Shown: positions 51,117-60,272 of the stretch, piece by piece | Numbering within the stretch: the first letter of the stretch is position 1 | Layout: the number at the start of each line of letters is the position of its first letter | From: Marinobacter sp050379415 | GTDB lineage: Bacteria; Pseudomonadota; Gammaproteobacteria; Pseudomonadales; Oleiphilaceae | Direction: 5' to 3' | Assembly: GCF_050379415.1 (NCBI RefSeq) | Contig: NZ_JBNRLS010000004.1 | Coordinates: 62,001-126,000, forward strand | DNA length: 64,000 bases | Program-made: the position numbers and the translations under genes | The notes under the pieces: model-generated | Databases searched by the model: none | Told to the model about the DNA's origin: nothing | The model's input: the letters and a program-made list of their open reading frames with translations, nothing else

Positions 51117-52550
51117 TTACTCCTGCTGGTTATCGGCGTTCATCGCCGCTTCCATCTCGCTATCTCCGGCATCCACTTCGGCCTGCTCCAGGATGCCCCG
51201 GGGAAGTTCTTTCTTGACCCTCACGCCCAACTCCACGAACCGGTTCGCCTGTGAAATCAGGTTACCACGGCCCCGGGTCAACGTATTCATGGCCGAATCA
51301 TAGCTGCCCTGGGCCGTCTGCAACTGGCTACCCAGGCGCTCCATGGCTTCGACAAAGACCCTCAGTTTGTCGTAAACCGCACTGGCCCGGTCCGCAATGC
51401 GCCGGGCATTCTGGCTCTGGCGTTCATATCGCCAGATGTTCTCGATGGTCCGCAGTGTGGCCAGGAGCGTGGTCGGAGTGACCACAATAATCTTTCGCTC
51501 GAAGGCTTCTGCGAAAAGGTTCTCGTCCTGCTGAAAAGCTGCCACGAACGCCGGTTCGATGGGCATGAACAACAGCACGAAATCCGGCGAATGCAGGCCG
51601 TGGAGCTGGCTGTAGTCTTTCTCGCTCAAGGTGCGGATATGGTTCCGCACTGCTTCCACATGCTGTTTCAGCGCATCCGCCCGCGCATTCTCGTCTTCCT
51701 CGTTGACCCACTGCTGGTAGGCCAGCAGGGACACCTTGGAATCCACAATCAGGTTCCGGTTATCCGGCAGGTGCACGACCACATCCGGGCGCAACAGCTG
51801 GTGATCACCATCCCGGTAACTGCCCTGGGTTTCGTACTCCACGCCCTTGCGCAGCCCGGACTTCTCCAGCACCCGCTCCAGGATCAGCTCGCCCCAGTTA
51901 CCCTGGATCTTCTTGTCACCTTTCAGGGCTTTGGTCAGGTTGGCTGCTTCCTCGGTAATCTGCCGGTTCAGCTCCTGCAGCGATTTGATCTCGCTGCGCA
52001 GTGCCTGGCGGTCCCGGGTCTCGGTGGTGTAAACGTCCTCCACGCGTTTGCGGAAATCCTGCAACTGGTCCCTGAAGGGGTTAAGCAGGCTGTCCAGGCT
52101 GGTGCGGGTTTCCTGGGTGAAACGCTCGTTCTTCTGATCGAAAATCCGGTTGGCCAGGTTTTCGAACTCCTGTTTCAGCGCATCCCGGTTGCGCTCCAGC
52201 AACTCCAGTTTCTCCGCTGCCGAGCGGCGCTCCCGGTCCAGGGCCACTTCCTGCTCCCGAAGCCTCAGCCTCACACGGTGCAACTCGCCGGAAAGATCCT
52301 CTATCCGGTTCTGAAGATTTTTGCGCTCGCCTTCCAGCTGTTCGACCCACTGTCGCTTGCCGCCAACGTCCGATTCCAGACCGGCCACCCGGGTCTCAGC
52401 GTCAAAGGCCCGGTTTTGCCAGGCATCGACCTTGCGGACCGAGCGCACCAGGAAAACAACAAGAAGCACTATCAGCAGTGCCAGCACTCCAACTAATCCA
52501 GCCATCAATTCCGGCGAGGCCACTATCCATCGGGTTATCGCTTCCGGCAC
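51117..52550 (-). CDS. rmuC: DNA recombination protein RmuC
   Basis: 477 residues. N-terminal membrane anchor (about 14-36: LVGVLALLIVLLVVFLVRSV), a long coiled coil (about 45-150, and again 175-215), then the RmuC domain with LILERVLEKSGLRKGVEYET, RPDVVVHLPDNRNLIVDSKV and FVLLFMPIEPAFVAAF, a nuclease-like core. RmuC limits inversions at short inverted repeats and has been linked to phage defence and DNA end processing. The domain order is that of the family. Followed by the TPR-like gene with 5 nt between. Confidence 0.95.
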   Translation of the reverse strand: MPEAITRWIVASPELMAGLVGVLALLIVLLVVFLVRSVRKVDAWQNRAFDAETRVAGLESDVGGKRQWVEQLEGERKNLQNRIEDLSGELHRVRLRLREQEVALDRERRSAAEKLELLERNRDALKQEFENLANRIFDQKNERFTQETRTSLDSLLNPFRDQLQDFRKRVEDVYTTETRDRQALRSEIKSLQELNRQITEEAANLTKALKGDKKIQGNWGELILERVLEKSGLRKGVEYETQGSYRDGDHQLLRPDVVVHLPDNRNLIVDSKVSLLAYQQWVNEEDENARADALKQHVEAVRNHIRTLSEKDYSQLHGLHSPDFVLLFMPIEPAFVAAFQQDENLFAEAFERKIIVVTPTTLLATLRTIENIWRYERQSQNARRIADRASAVYDKLRVFVEAMERLGSQLQTAQGSYDSAMNTLTRGRGNLISQANRFVELGVRVKKELPRGILEQAEVDAGDSEMEAAMNADNQQE

Positions 52551-52821
52551 TGCAAGACGCTCCTGGTTGGTTTTCCCGGATGATCACATCATGACGAACA
52601 GTTTAACGTAACAATGGAACCTTTTGCGTTGCCTCCCGTTCATAGGTATCAGAAGGGCTCCGGCACCTCGACTGATTGGCAAATTCATGACCGGTGTACA
52701 TCTGACTCTGGACGTGCCTCGTAATATCCACTAAAAGAATAAAGTGTTCGTCCTGTTTATTTTGATTACATTTTTTTCACGGCCGGGGCGAAACCGCAGT
52801 CAGAGGATGGACAGGCAAGTT

Positions 52822-53211
52822 ATGCTGAAAGAACTGTGGCGAAAACTGGGATCAGAACTCTGGCAGGATAACCGGGCCGGGGATGGCGCGCCGTCGTGTG
52901 TTCTGGCGGGGAGAAAGAAAACCTATCCGAAAGGTTTCCGGATTCTGCCCCACATTACCCACACCGGTGAATTCCACCTTGAACGCCTGACAAGAATCCT
53001 GAAAGAGCGCTATGGCCAGAGCTTCTCGATTCCGGATAGCCGAAGCGAGAATGATGGCGCCATCAGGGAACTGATCAGCTTTGCCTCCCGTATCCAGGAT
53101 CAGGATATCCAACGCGAGTTGTTGCTGTTTTACCTGAATTGCTCCCCGGTGATTCAGGAGTATCTGCGTTCCCAGACCGATCTCGGCGAAGGTCCCTTCC
53201 TGTCCGGATAA
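52822..53211 (+). CDS. Hypothetical protein
   Basis: 129 residues from MLKELWRKLGSELWQDNRAG (ATG at 52822; in-frame ATG 52807 and an earlier GTG are possible). Not recognised. Soluble, no membrane segment in this form; the C-terminal two thirds are helical with regular hydrophobic positions (ELISFASRIQDQDIQRELLL). About 30 percent charged. It is divergent from rmuC across a 271-nt gap in which I see no other gene, and upstream of the Zn-protease operon but separated from it by a promoter. Confidence 0.6.
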   Translation: MLKELWRKLGSELWQDNRAGDGAPSCVLAGRKKTYPKGFRILPHITHTGEFHLERLTRILKERYGQSFSIPDSRSENDGAIRELISFASRIQDQDIQRELLLFYLNCSPVIQEYLRSQTDLGEGPFLSG

Positions 53212-53226
53212 TCCGCATTGCCCGTT

Positions 53227-53268
53227 AACCAACTGTAAAGTCACTACACAGGTTGGTTGCGGTATACT
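53227..53268 (+). promoter_or_regulatory. Candidate promoter of the Zn-protease operon
   Basis: A good -10 box TATACT (53263-53268) with a poor -35 at 17 nt. A 7-bp inverted repeat, AACCAAC (53227-53233) and GTTGGTT (53252-53258), overlaps the -35 position, consistent with control by an activator or repressor. Confidence 0.45.
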
Positions 53269-53298
53269 CCCCGGCCTTAATTGAACATTTTCAAGGCA

Positions 53299-53340
53299 CA
53301 GACCATCAGCGCGCCCGTATTTTTCGGGCGTTTTTGTCTG
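53299..53340 (+). terminator. Leader terminator/attenuator before the Zn-protease gene
   Basis: CGCCCG (53312-53317), 7-nt loop, CGGGCG (53325-53330), then five T. An outer CAGAC/GTCTG pair (53299-53303, 53336-53340) could form a competing or extended stem. It lies between the TATACT box and the ATG at 53359, inside the leader, so it looks like an attenuator or a short regulatory RNA end rather than the end of the upstream gene. Confidence 0.6.
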
Positions 53341-53358
53341 CCGGCTCAGGGGTACTTC

Positions 53359-54153
53359 ATGGGTTACAAACGTTCGCGGGCTGGTTTTCCCCTCCTTTTT
53401 GTTATCGCGGCCGCAGTGCTGAGCCTGGCGCTGGCCGGCTGTTCGTCGAACCGCTACTTCATGGTTCCGAAAAAAGACCTGACAGAACTGAATTCCTCCG
53501 TCCAGTCCCAGCGGGCAACGCTCGTCACCATGGAGGGCAATGCAGCGGTTCGCCATGAGCAGCTCCTGCAACGGGAGGAGCTGTCCACTCAGACCATCCT
53601 GGAAGCCATCGAAAAGAAAGTCGAAAAGCCGGTCTGCCCACCAACTCCGCCGAAGCCAGTCTGCCCGACACTCGAGGACACCGGCCGTGCCGACCGCCTG
53701 AAAGGCAAGGTAGTCGTTGGCGAAGTGGAAAAACTCTATCTGGCAGAACCCGGTCTGGTTTATACCGCCCGGATCGACAGCGGTGCCGAAACCTCCTCCA
53801 TGGATGCCCGTAACATCACCCGTTTCGAACGGGATGGCAACAACTGGGTGCGCTTTGATGTCCCGGTCCCCGGCACCGATGAGCTGGTCACCATGGAGAA
53901 GGAGATTTCCCGCCGCGTCCGCATCATCCAGGCCAGTGCCGAAGACTCGGAGCGCCGGGTCGTGGTCGAACTGCAGTTTGCCATCGGTGATCACAAGCAG
54001 GTTGCCGAGTTTACCCTCGCCGACCGCAGTAACCTGACCTATGAAGTACTGATTGGCCGGAATGTCCTCCGGGATGTGATGCTGATTGATGTCGGCAAGG
54101 AATTTGCCACTGAACTGCCCAAGAAACTCAAACGGAACGGAGACGACGCTTGA
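53359..54153 (+). CDS. RimK-associated retropepsin-like Zn-protease family lipoprotein
   Basis: 264 residues from MGYKRSRAGFPLL. Lipobox LAGC (Cys about 27) means membrane anchoring. A coiled-coil-like helix (about 38-85) and a Pro/Cys linker (KPVCPPTPPKPVCPT) are followed by a domain with YTARIDSGAETSSMDARN near residue 132, the D[ST]GA motif of the aspartic-protease-like putative ATP-dependent zinc protease family. The annotation zinc protease is by tradition; the DSGA motif points to a retropepsin fold. First gene of a three-gene operon; the next start overlaps by 4 nt (TTGA). Confidence 0.82.
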   Translation: MGYKRSRAGFPLLFVIAAAVLSLALAGCSSNRYFMVPKKDLTELNSSVQSQRATLVTMEGNAAVRHEQLLQREELSTQTILEAIEKKVEKPVCPPTPPKPVCPTLEDTGRADRLKGKVVVGEVEKLYLAEPGLVYTARIDSGAETSSMDARNITRFERDGNNWVRFDVPVPGTDELVTMEKEISRRVRIIQASAEDSERRVVVELQFAIGDHKQVAEFTLADRSNLTYEVLIGRNVLRDVMLIDVGKEFATELPKKLKRNGDDA

Positions 54154-55667
54154 CCACCCGTTCACGCATTCCTTTTTATGTTGCCGTACTGCTGCTGATC
54201 GGCGCTGGTATTTCCCTGGCCGTCTGGCGCCATGTTGAACTGGGCATACCCTGGTTAACCGGTGAACAGCGCCCGGTCTGGATGGTCGAGGCCCGGGTGG
54301 ATTTTGACGGTACCGGTGAGCCGGTGCTGGCAAGCCTGAACATCCCGGAACAGCCCCCTGGCTTCAGCATTATCTCCGAGCAGGCGGCCTCTCCGGGCTA
54401 CGGTTTCTCCATCGTGGAAAACTCCGGCGGCCGGAGGGGGGAATGGAGCAAACGCGACGTCTCCGGCCCGCAAACCCTATACTTCAAGGCCCAGTTCATT
54501 CCCACGGATGATCCGCGGTCCCGGCGCCAGGCACGGGAACCGCAACCCCGTGAAATGTTCTGGGAAGAACCCCAGGCGACCGCCGTACGGGAGGTCCTGA
54601 CCCAGGCCCGCGCACGCTCCAGCACGCCCGAAAGCATGACCCGGGAGCTGATCCGGCTGATGCAGCCCGACACACGGACCCAGAACACCACACTACTGGT
54701 GGCCGAAGAGAATTACCTCCAGCTACTGGTGGATATGCTTAATCACGCCGGCATCCCCGCCCGTACCGCAGATGGCCTGCGGCTCGAGGATGCCCGCCGC
54801 CGCCAGCAGCTGATGCCCTTCCTGCAGATCTACAACGGTGATCAATGGCTGACCTTCGATCCGCAGACAGCGGAACAGGGGGTCCCCGAGGACCTGCTGC
54901 TCTGGCGCCAGGGTTCCGAATCCCTGCTGGATGTGGTCGGCGGCGACAATTCGGAAGTGAGCTTTTCAATGCTCCGTCAGACCGTCCCTGCCCTGCAGCT
55001 GGCGACGATGCAGGCCGACTCCAACGGGCTCGGTTTCCTGAGCTTCTATGAACTGCCCATCGAGGAACAGAGCATGTTCCGGATGCTGCTGCTCCTGCCC
55101 CTGGGCGCACTGATCGTGGCGTTCATGCGAATGGTGATCGGCATTCGGACGTCGGGCACTTTCATGCCTGTTCTGATCGCCGTGGCCTTTGTGCAGACAA
55201 CCCTGCTTCCCGGACTGATCGCCTTTCTGTCCGTGGTGGCAATCGGGCTTCTGATGCGGAGCTATCTGTCCAGTCTGAACCTGTTGCTGGTGTCCCGGAT
55301 CTCCGCACTGATCATCCTCGTCATCTTCATTACCGCCGGGCTGTCCATTATCGGCTATCAAATGGGCTTCAACACCGGCATGACCGTGACCTTCTTCCCC
55401 ATGGTGATTATCGCCTGGACCATCGAGCGGATGTCCATCCTCTGGGAGGAAGAAGGGGTTCATGAGGTCATGATCCAGGGCTCGGGCAGCCTGTTCGTGG
55501 CCATCTGCGCCTACCTGATTATGAGTGCCCCGATCGCCGGCCATCTGACCTTCAACTTCCCGGAACTGCACCTGGTGATTCTCGGGTTTATTCTTCTGAT
55601 GGGTCAGTACACCGGCTATAAGCTCAGCGAACTTCGTCGATTTTCACCCATGAAGGTGTATGACTGA
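54150..55667 (+). CDS. Inactive transglutaminase fused to seven transmembrane helices
   Basis: 505 residues, TTG start overlapping the previous stop, GGAG 8 nt upstream. One N-terminal membrane helix (about 9-27), then a periplasmic region with a transglutaminase-like domain (about 130-280; RELIRLMQPDTRTQNTTLLV) that lacks a clear Cys-His-Asp triad, then about seven membrane helices (about 310-495, e.g. ALIVAFMRMVIGIRTSGTF). This architecture is known as a stable partner of a RimK-like ligase and a zinc-protease-type protein. Function not established to my knowledge; a peptide-binding or transport role is a guess. Confidence 0.85.
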   Translation: MTTRSRIPFYVAVLLLIGAGISLAVWRHVELGIPWLTGEQRPVWMVEARVDFDGTGEPVLASLNIPEQPPGFSIISEQAASPGYGFSIVENSGGRRGEWSKRDVSGPQTLYFKAQFIPTDDPRSRRQAREPQPREMFWEEPQATAVREVLTQARARSSTPESMTRELIRLMQPDTRTQNTTLLVAEENYLQLLVDMLNHAGIPARTADGLRLEDARRRQQLMPFLQIYNGDQWLTFDPQTAEQGVPEDLLLWRQGSESLLDVVGGDNSEVSFSMLRQTVPALQLATMQADSNGLGFLSFYELPIEEQSMFRMLLLLPLGALIVAFMRMVIGIRTSGTFMPVLIAVAFVQTTLLPGLIAFLSVVAIGLLMRSYLSSLNLLLVSRISALIILVIFITAGLSIIGYQMGFNTGMTVTFFPMVIIAWTIERMSILWEEEGVHEVMIQGSGSLFVAICAYLIMSAPIAGHLTFNFPELHLVILGFILLMGQYTGYKLSELRRFSPMKVYD

Positions 55668-56616
55668 CATGGAGTGGATTTCTCCCCGGAGACTGAACCG
55701 GCTCGGCATGCTCAACATGAACCGGCGCAATGTGGATTACATTGCCCGGTACAACGAGCGCTCGTCCTACCCACTGGTGGATAACAAACTCAAGACCAAG
55801 CTGGTGGTGGCGGAGTATGGCGTCAGAACGCCCAGGCTGTTGCAGATCGTCCGCGAGCAACATGAGATCTCCCACTTCCGGGAAATCGCCGAGGACCTCG
55901 AAGGCTTCGCCATCAAGCCTGCAAAAGGCTCCGGGGGCAAGGGCATCACCGTGATCACCGGCCGGGACGGCGATGAATACATCAAGGCCTCAGGAGCCCG
56001 GGTCGACGCCCCTTACCTGGAACGCCACCTGACCAACATCCTGGCAGGCCTCTACTCGCTGGCAGGAACGCCAGACGTCGCCATAGTCGAAAGTCTGGTC
56101 CAGTCCGATCCGGACCTGGCCCGTTACTCCCATCAGGGGGTGCCCGATATCCGTATTGTTGTGTTCCAGGGCTATCCCGTCATGGCGATGTTACGTCTGG
56201 CCACCACTGCCTCGGACGGCAAGGCCAATCTGCACCAGGGTGCCGTAGGTGTGGGTCTTGATATCGGAACCGGTCGTAGCCTCAATGCGGTTCAGTTCAA
56301 CCGACCGATCACCCTGCATCCGGACACCGGCCTGGCGCTGGAAAACATCGAGATAGCGGCGTGGGACGAGATGCTGGAGATGGCTTCCCGCTGCTATGAA
56401 GCCACCGGGTTGGGCTACATGGGCGTGGATCTGGTGGTGGATGCCAACGAAGGCCCTCTGCTGCTTGAGCTCAACGCCCGCCCGGGCCTCGCGATCCAGA
56501 TGGCTAACGGATGTGGCCTCCTGCCGAGACTCCGCGCTATCGAGAACCTCAAGCGCCCTCATTTTTCGCCTCGCGAACGCGCACGGTTTGCCATGGAAAC
56601 CTTCGCCAGCCTCTGA
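55660..56616 (+). CDS. Alpha-L-glutamate ligase-like protein (RimK/ATP-grasp)
   Basis: 318 residues; overlaps the previous gene by 8 nt (an ATG at 55669 would avoid this). ATP-grasp fold: GFAIKPAKGSGGKGITVI near residue 85 for ATP; LELNARPGLAIQMAN near 270 for metals. RimK relatives add glutamate or other amino acids to a carboxyl group of a protein or peptide. With the retropepsin-like lipoprotein and the transglutaminase-7TM protein it makes a conserved triad, possibly modifying or tailoring an envelope peptide; the substrate is unknown. A strong terminator follows at 56634. Confidence 0.88.
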   Translation: MTDMEWISPRRLNRLGMLNMNRRNVDYIARYNERSSYPLVDNKLKTKLVVAEYGVRTPRLLQIVREQHEISHFREIAEDLEGFAIKPAKGSGGKGITVITGRDGDEYIKASGARVDAPYLERHLTNILAGLYSLAGTPDVAIVESLVQSDPDLARYSHQGVPDIRIVVFQGYPVMAMLRLATTASDGKANLHQGAVGVGLDIGTGRSLNAVQFNRPITLHPDTGLALENIEIAAWDEMLEMASRCYEATGLGYMGVDLVVDANEGPLLLELNARPGLAIQMANGCGLLPRLRAIENLKRPHFSPRERARFAMETFASL

Positions 56617-56633
56617 GCTCATAAACCAGACAC

Positions 56634-56665
56634 AAAAAAACCGGGGCCTAGACCCCGGTTTTTTT
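56634..56665. terminator. Bidirectional intrinsic terminator
   Basis: CCGGGG (56641-56646) and CCCCGG (56653-56658), flanked by seven A and seven T. Serves the ligase gene (plus) and the BCCT transporter gene (minus). Confidence 0.95.
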
Positions 56666-56677
56666 ATCCGCTGATGA

Positions 56678-58315
56678 TCAGAGTTCGCCCCTGGCTACCA
56701 GCAGTTTGCGCTCATGACTGAGCCCCTTGAGCAGCCCCCAGGTCATGACCAACAGAATGGCCGTGAACGGCAAGCCGGCACTGATGGCCGTTGCCTGGAT
56801 CGCACCCAGGGCATCGGCACCGCCGCCGAAAATCAGCGCTGCGGCGATCGCACCCTCCATGACAGCCCAGAATACACGCTGAGCAGTGGGAGCGTCGGTC
56901 TTGCCGCCGGCGGTGATGCTGTCAATGACCAGCGAGCCGGAATCCGAGGATGTCACGAAGAACACCAGCACGAGAACGATTGCCACGAAAGAGATAATGC
57001 CGGTCAGCGGCAGATTGGCAAACATCTGGAACAGGGCCAGTGACACATCGGTCAGGCCTTCCTCGGCCAGAACACCAACACCATTCTGGATTTGCTCAAG
57101 CGCCGAGCCGCCAAAGCTGCTCATCCAGACAACGGTGATGACAGTCGGAATCAGGAGAACAGCGGTAATGAATTCCCGAACCGTGCGACCCCTGGATACC
57201 CGGGCGATAAACATGCCGACGAACGGTGACCAGGAGATCCACCAGGCCCAGTAGAAGACGGTCCAGCCCTGGAACCAGGCTTCATCCTCACGGCCAAACG
57301 GATTGCTCAGCGGCACCATGTTTACCACATAGCTTGAGGAGGTGACCCACATGGTCTCCAGAATGGTCATGGTCGGGCCAGCGAAAATGACGAAGAACAG
57401 CAGCAGCCCCGCCAGACCCATGTTGATATTACTGAGGACCTTAACACCGCCCTCCAGACCACGGAGAACAGAAATCAACGCAAGCGCGGTCACCCCCACG
57501 ATAATGGCCATCTGAACGTTGATCCCATTGCCGGTACCGAACAGGTAATCGAGACCGGACGCGGCCTGTTGTGCGCCAAAACCCAGAGAGGTTGCCAGGC
57601 CGAAGATGGTCGCAACCACGGCCAGGACATCAATGATGTGGCCAGGCCAGCCCCAGACCTTGTCTTTAAGCAGCGGGAAGAACGCCGAACGGATAGTCAG
57701 CGGCATGTTCTTGTTGAATGCAAAGAACGCCAGTGACAGCGCCACCACGGCATAGATTGCCCAGGGATGCAGACCCCAGTGATACATGGTCGCGCCCATG
57801 GCGAGGTTGGCTGCCTCCGGAGAGTTCGCTTCAACATTGAAGGGCGTCTCGTACCAACCGGTGTAATAGGCGGTCGGTTCCGCAACGGCCCAGAACATCA
57901 GGCCGATACCCATACCGGCGGCGAACAGCATGGCGAACCATGACGGTCTGGAGAACTCAGGCTTGGCGTCCTGGCCACCGATCCGGATTTTGCCCACCGG
58001 CATGAAGATCAATGCCAGACAAACCACCACAAAGATGTTGGCACTGATCAGGAAAAACCAGTCAAAACTGGCAATGATGTCCCACTTTGCTCCATCGAGC
58101 ATCTCTTTCGCCGGCGTCGGGAACATCAAGGTTCCGATGACGAAAGCCACGACGATAAGAGCGGAAACGGGGAACACCCAGTTATGGAGATCCAGGCCCA
58201 GGACGTTAATATTATCCTGGCCCGCGACGTAATCCGTCTGATACTCGTCTTTCACTACCTCGCCCACGTTTGGCGCCTCCTGGGTCAGATATTTAATGTC
58301 AGAGTCGGAGTTCAT
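56678..58315 (-). CDS. BCCT family transporter (betaine/choline/carnitine type)
   Basis: 545 residues, twelve predicted membrane helices with a hydrophilic N-terminal segment of about 45 residues. AGMGIGLMFWAVAEPTAYYT near residue 135 is the glycine-rich helix that in BetP binds sodium and substrate; YWAWWISWSPFVGMFIARVS near 350 is the family signature with the Trp substrate cage. It would import glycine betaine, choline or a related osmolyte by Na+ or H+ symport. No long C-terminal osmosensor tail is present. A 20-bp palindrome (58338-58357) just upstream of the ATG may be its operator. Confidence 0.93.
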   Translation of the reverse strand: MNSDSDIKYLTQEAPNVGEVVKDEYQTDYVAGQDNINVLGLDLHNWVFPVSALIVVAFVIGTLMFPTPAKEMLDGAKWDIIASFDWFFLISANIFVVVCLALIFMPVGKIRIGGQDAKPEFSRPSWFAMLFAAGMGIGLMFWAVAEPTAYYTGWYETPFNVEANSPEAANLAMGATMYHWGLHPWAIYAVVALSLAFFAFNKNMPLTIRSAFFPLLKDKVWGWPGHIIDVLAVVATIFGLATSLGFGAQQAASGLDYLFGTGNGINVQMAIIVGVTALALISVLRGLEGGVKVLSNINMGLAGLLLFFVIFAGPTMTILETMWVTSSSYVVNMVPLSNPFGREDEAWFQGWTVFYWAWWISWSPFVGMFIARVSRGRTVREFITAVLLIPTVITVVWMSSFGGSALEQIQNGVGVLAEEGLTDVSLALFQMFANLPLTGIISFVAIVLVLVFFVTSSDSGSLVIDSITAGGKTDAPTAQRVFWAVMEGAIAAALIFGGGADALGAIQATAISAGLPFTAILLVMTWGLLKGLSHERKLLVARGEL

Positions 58316-58337
58316 TTATTACAAGCGCGAAAGTCTA

Positions 58338-58357
58338 ATGTTTTGAGGTCAAAACAT
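58338..58357. promoter_or_regulatory. Perfect inverted repeat upstream of the BCCT gene
   Basis: ATGTTTTGA, 2-nt centre GG, TCAAAACAT. It ends 22 nt before the ATG of the BCCT gene on minus and lies 159 nt from the glutamate-synthase-like start. Typical dimension of a TetR- or GntR-type operator; regulator unknown. Confidence 0.5.
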
Positions 58358-58515
58358 CAAAAGTTGCGCGAAGTCATTTTTCAGTATCTATCCCTACCAG
58401 AATAGTCCATTTATCGAAATTACAAGTGGCCGCGTCGGCAATCCGCTGCCTTGCGCCTCTGGTATCTATATACTCAGTGCATCAAGACATTCATGTCGAG
58501 CAAACCGAGGTATTC

Positions 58516-60162
58516 ATGGAGAAAACCAAAACCTTTCCACTGCGTTACAGCGCCTACGCTTTGAGTATCGCAGGGCTGATCGTTTCACTACCCGTCACGC
58601 TTTGGTTGGGCTATGGCTACATCTTCCCGGCTCTGTTCGCTGTACTTACGGCTGTGGGTACCTACGATCTGGTTCAGACCAGGCATACGGTCAGCCGGAA
58701 CTATCCCATCATGGCCAACTTGCGGTATCTCTTTGAATCCATTGGCCCGGAGATTCGGCAGTACTTCATTCAGTCCGATACCGAAGAGCGCCCTTTCTCC
58801 CGGGAACAGCGTGCCATCGTCTACCAGCGCGCCAAGAATGTGCTCGACAAGCGTCCATTCGGCTCACAGTTGCACATGTACGACGAGGGCTTCGAATGGA
58901 TGAATCATTCGATGACCCCGACACGCATTACAGAATCAGACTTCCGCATCGTGATCGGAAAAAGTCGCGCGAAGCCCTACAGCGCCAGTGTTTTTAACAT
59001 CTCGGCCATGAGCTTCGGGTCCTTGTCAGCAAATGCCATTCTCAGCCTGAACACCGGCGCAAGAATGGGTGGTTTCTACCACGATACCGGCGAAGGCTCG
59101 ATTTCCCGCTATCACCGCCAGCCGGGCGGGGACCTGGTCTGGGAAATTGGCTCGGGCTACTTTGGCTGCCGCAACAAGGATGGCAGCTTCAACGAAGAGA
59201 TGTTCAAAGAGAACGCTGCCCTCGATCAGGTAAAAATGATAGAGCTCAAACTATCCCAGGGTGCAAAACCGGGTCATGGCGGCATCCTCCCGGGCGCCAA
59301 GGTGACTCCGGAAATTGCGGAAGCAAGAGGGGTGTCTGTCGGCGAGGACTGCGTTTCGCCCCCCAGTCACTCCGCGTTTTCCAATCCGATTGAAATGCTC
59401 GAATTTATTGATCATCTTCGTGCGCTCGCGGGCGGCAAGCCGGTGGGGTTCAAGCTGGCCATCGGCCATCCCTGGGAATGGTTCGGCATCGTAAAGGCGA
59501 TCCTGGAAACCGGCATCAAACCGGACTTTATTGTTGTTGATGGCGGCGAAGGCGGCACTGGCGCGGCGCCACTGGAATTCATCAATCGGCTGGGCATGCC
59601 CATGACCGAAGCCCTGTTGATGGTCCACAACACCCTGGTGGCCACCAACCTCCGGGAGGACATCGCGATAGGGGCTGCCGGCAAGATTACCTCTGCATTC
59701 AACATCGCCCGCACACTCGCCCTGGGGGCTGACTGGTGCAACGCTGCGCGTGGCTACATGTTTGCACTGGGATGTATTCAGGGGCTCAGCTGCCATACCG
59801 GGCGCTGCCCGAGCGGCGTGGCCACCCAGGACCCGCGGCGGGGCAACAAGCTGGATGTCCGGCACAAGAGCGTCCGGGTTTACAATTTTCACAAGAACAC
59901 TCTTGGCGCGCTGCAGAACCTGCTGGAAGCCGCCGGCCTGCGCCATCCGTCCGAGCTGGGTCCGGAGCATGTCATCCGCCGGACCTCCAAGACCGAGGTG
60001 CATTCGTACCTGGACCTCTACCCGTTTCTGGAGCCCGGCGCCCTGCTGACCGGAGAAAAAACCGGCCTTACAGTGTTCGACAAATACTGGCCGGAGGCCC
60101 GCCCCAATACCTTCGAACCGCCCCAGTTCATCATGAAGCTCCGGGAAACAAAGTTGAGGTGA
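58516..60162 (+). CDS. FMN-binding glutamate synthase family protein
   Basis: 548 residues from MEKTKTFPLRYSAYAL, GAGG 7 nt upstream. Two membrane segments near the N terminus (about 10-50), then the GltS-like FMN barrel: SFGSLSANAILSLN near residue 172, VDGGEGGTGAAPLEF near 350, and the cluster motif CIQGLSCHTGRCPSGVATQ near 425, the Cys spacing of the [3Fe-4S] site of glutamate synthase. No amidotransferase domain is present, so it is not an ordinary GOGAT; natural substrate unknown. Divergent from the BCCT gene. Confidence 0.9.
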   Translation: MEKTKTFPLRYSAYALSIAGLIVSLPVTLWLGYGYIFPALFAVLTAVGTYDLVQTRHTVSRNYPIMANLRYLFESIGPEIRQYFIQSDTEERPFSREQRAIVYQRAKNVLDKRPFGSQLHMYDEGFEWMNHSMTPTRITESDFRIVIGKSRAKPYSASVFNISAMSFGSLSANAILSLNTGARMGGFYHDTGEGSISRYHRQPGGDLVWEIGSGYFGCRNKDGSFNEEMFKENAALDQVKMIELKLSQGAKPGHGGILPGAKVTPEIAEARGVSVGEDCVSPPSHSAFSNPIEMLEFIDHLRALAGGKPVGFKLAIGHPWEWFGIVKAILETGIKPDFIVVDGGEGGTGAAPLEFINRLGMPMTEALLMVHNTLVATNLREDIAIGAAGKITSAFNIARTLALGADWCNAARGYMFALGCIQGLSCHTGRCPSGVATQDPRRGNKLDVRHKSVRVYNFHKNTLGALQNLLEAAGLRHPSELGPEHVIRRTSKTEVHSYLDLYPFLEPGALLTGEKTGLTVFDKYWPEARPNTFEPPQFIMKLRETKLR

Positions 60163-60190
60163 ATTTTCAGGGCGATTTGCCGAAAGCCTG

Positions 60191-60219
60191 TTTATTTTTC
60201 TGATGGGCTGGTGTAGACT
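60191..60219 (+). promoter_or_regulatory. Candidate tRNA-Pro promoter
   Basis: TAGACT (60214-60219) with TTTATT 17 nt upstream, followed by a G+C-rich discriminator as often seen in stable RNA promoters. Weak -35. Confidence 0.3.
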
Positions 60220-60272
60220 TCGCTCCCGCTAAGCCACTGAGATAAACCTGTTTTCTCATGGCTGGCAGTTAA

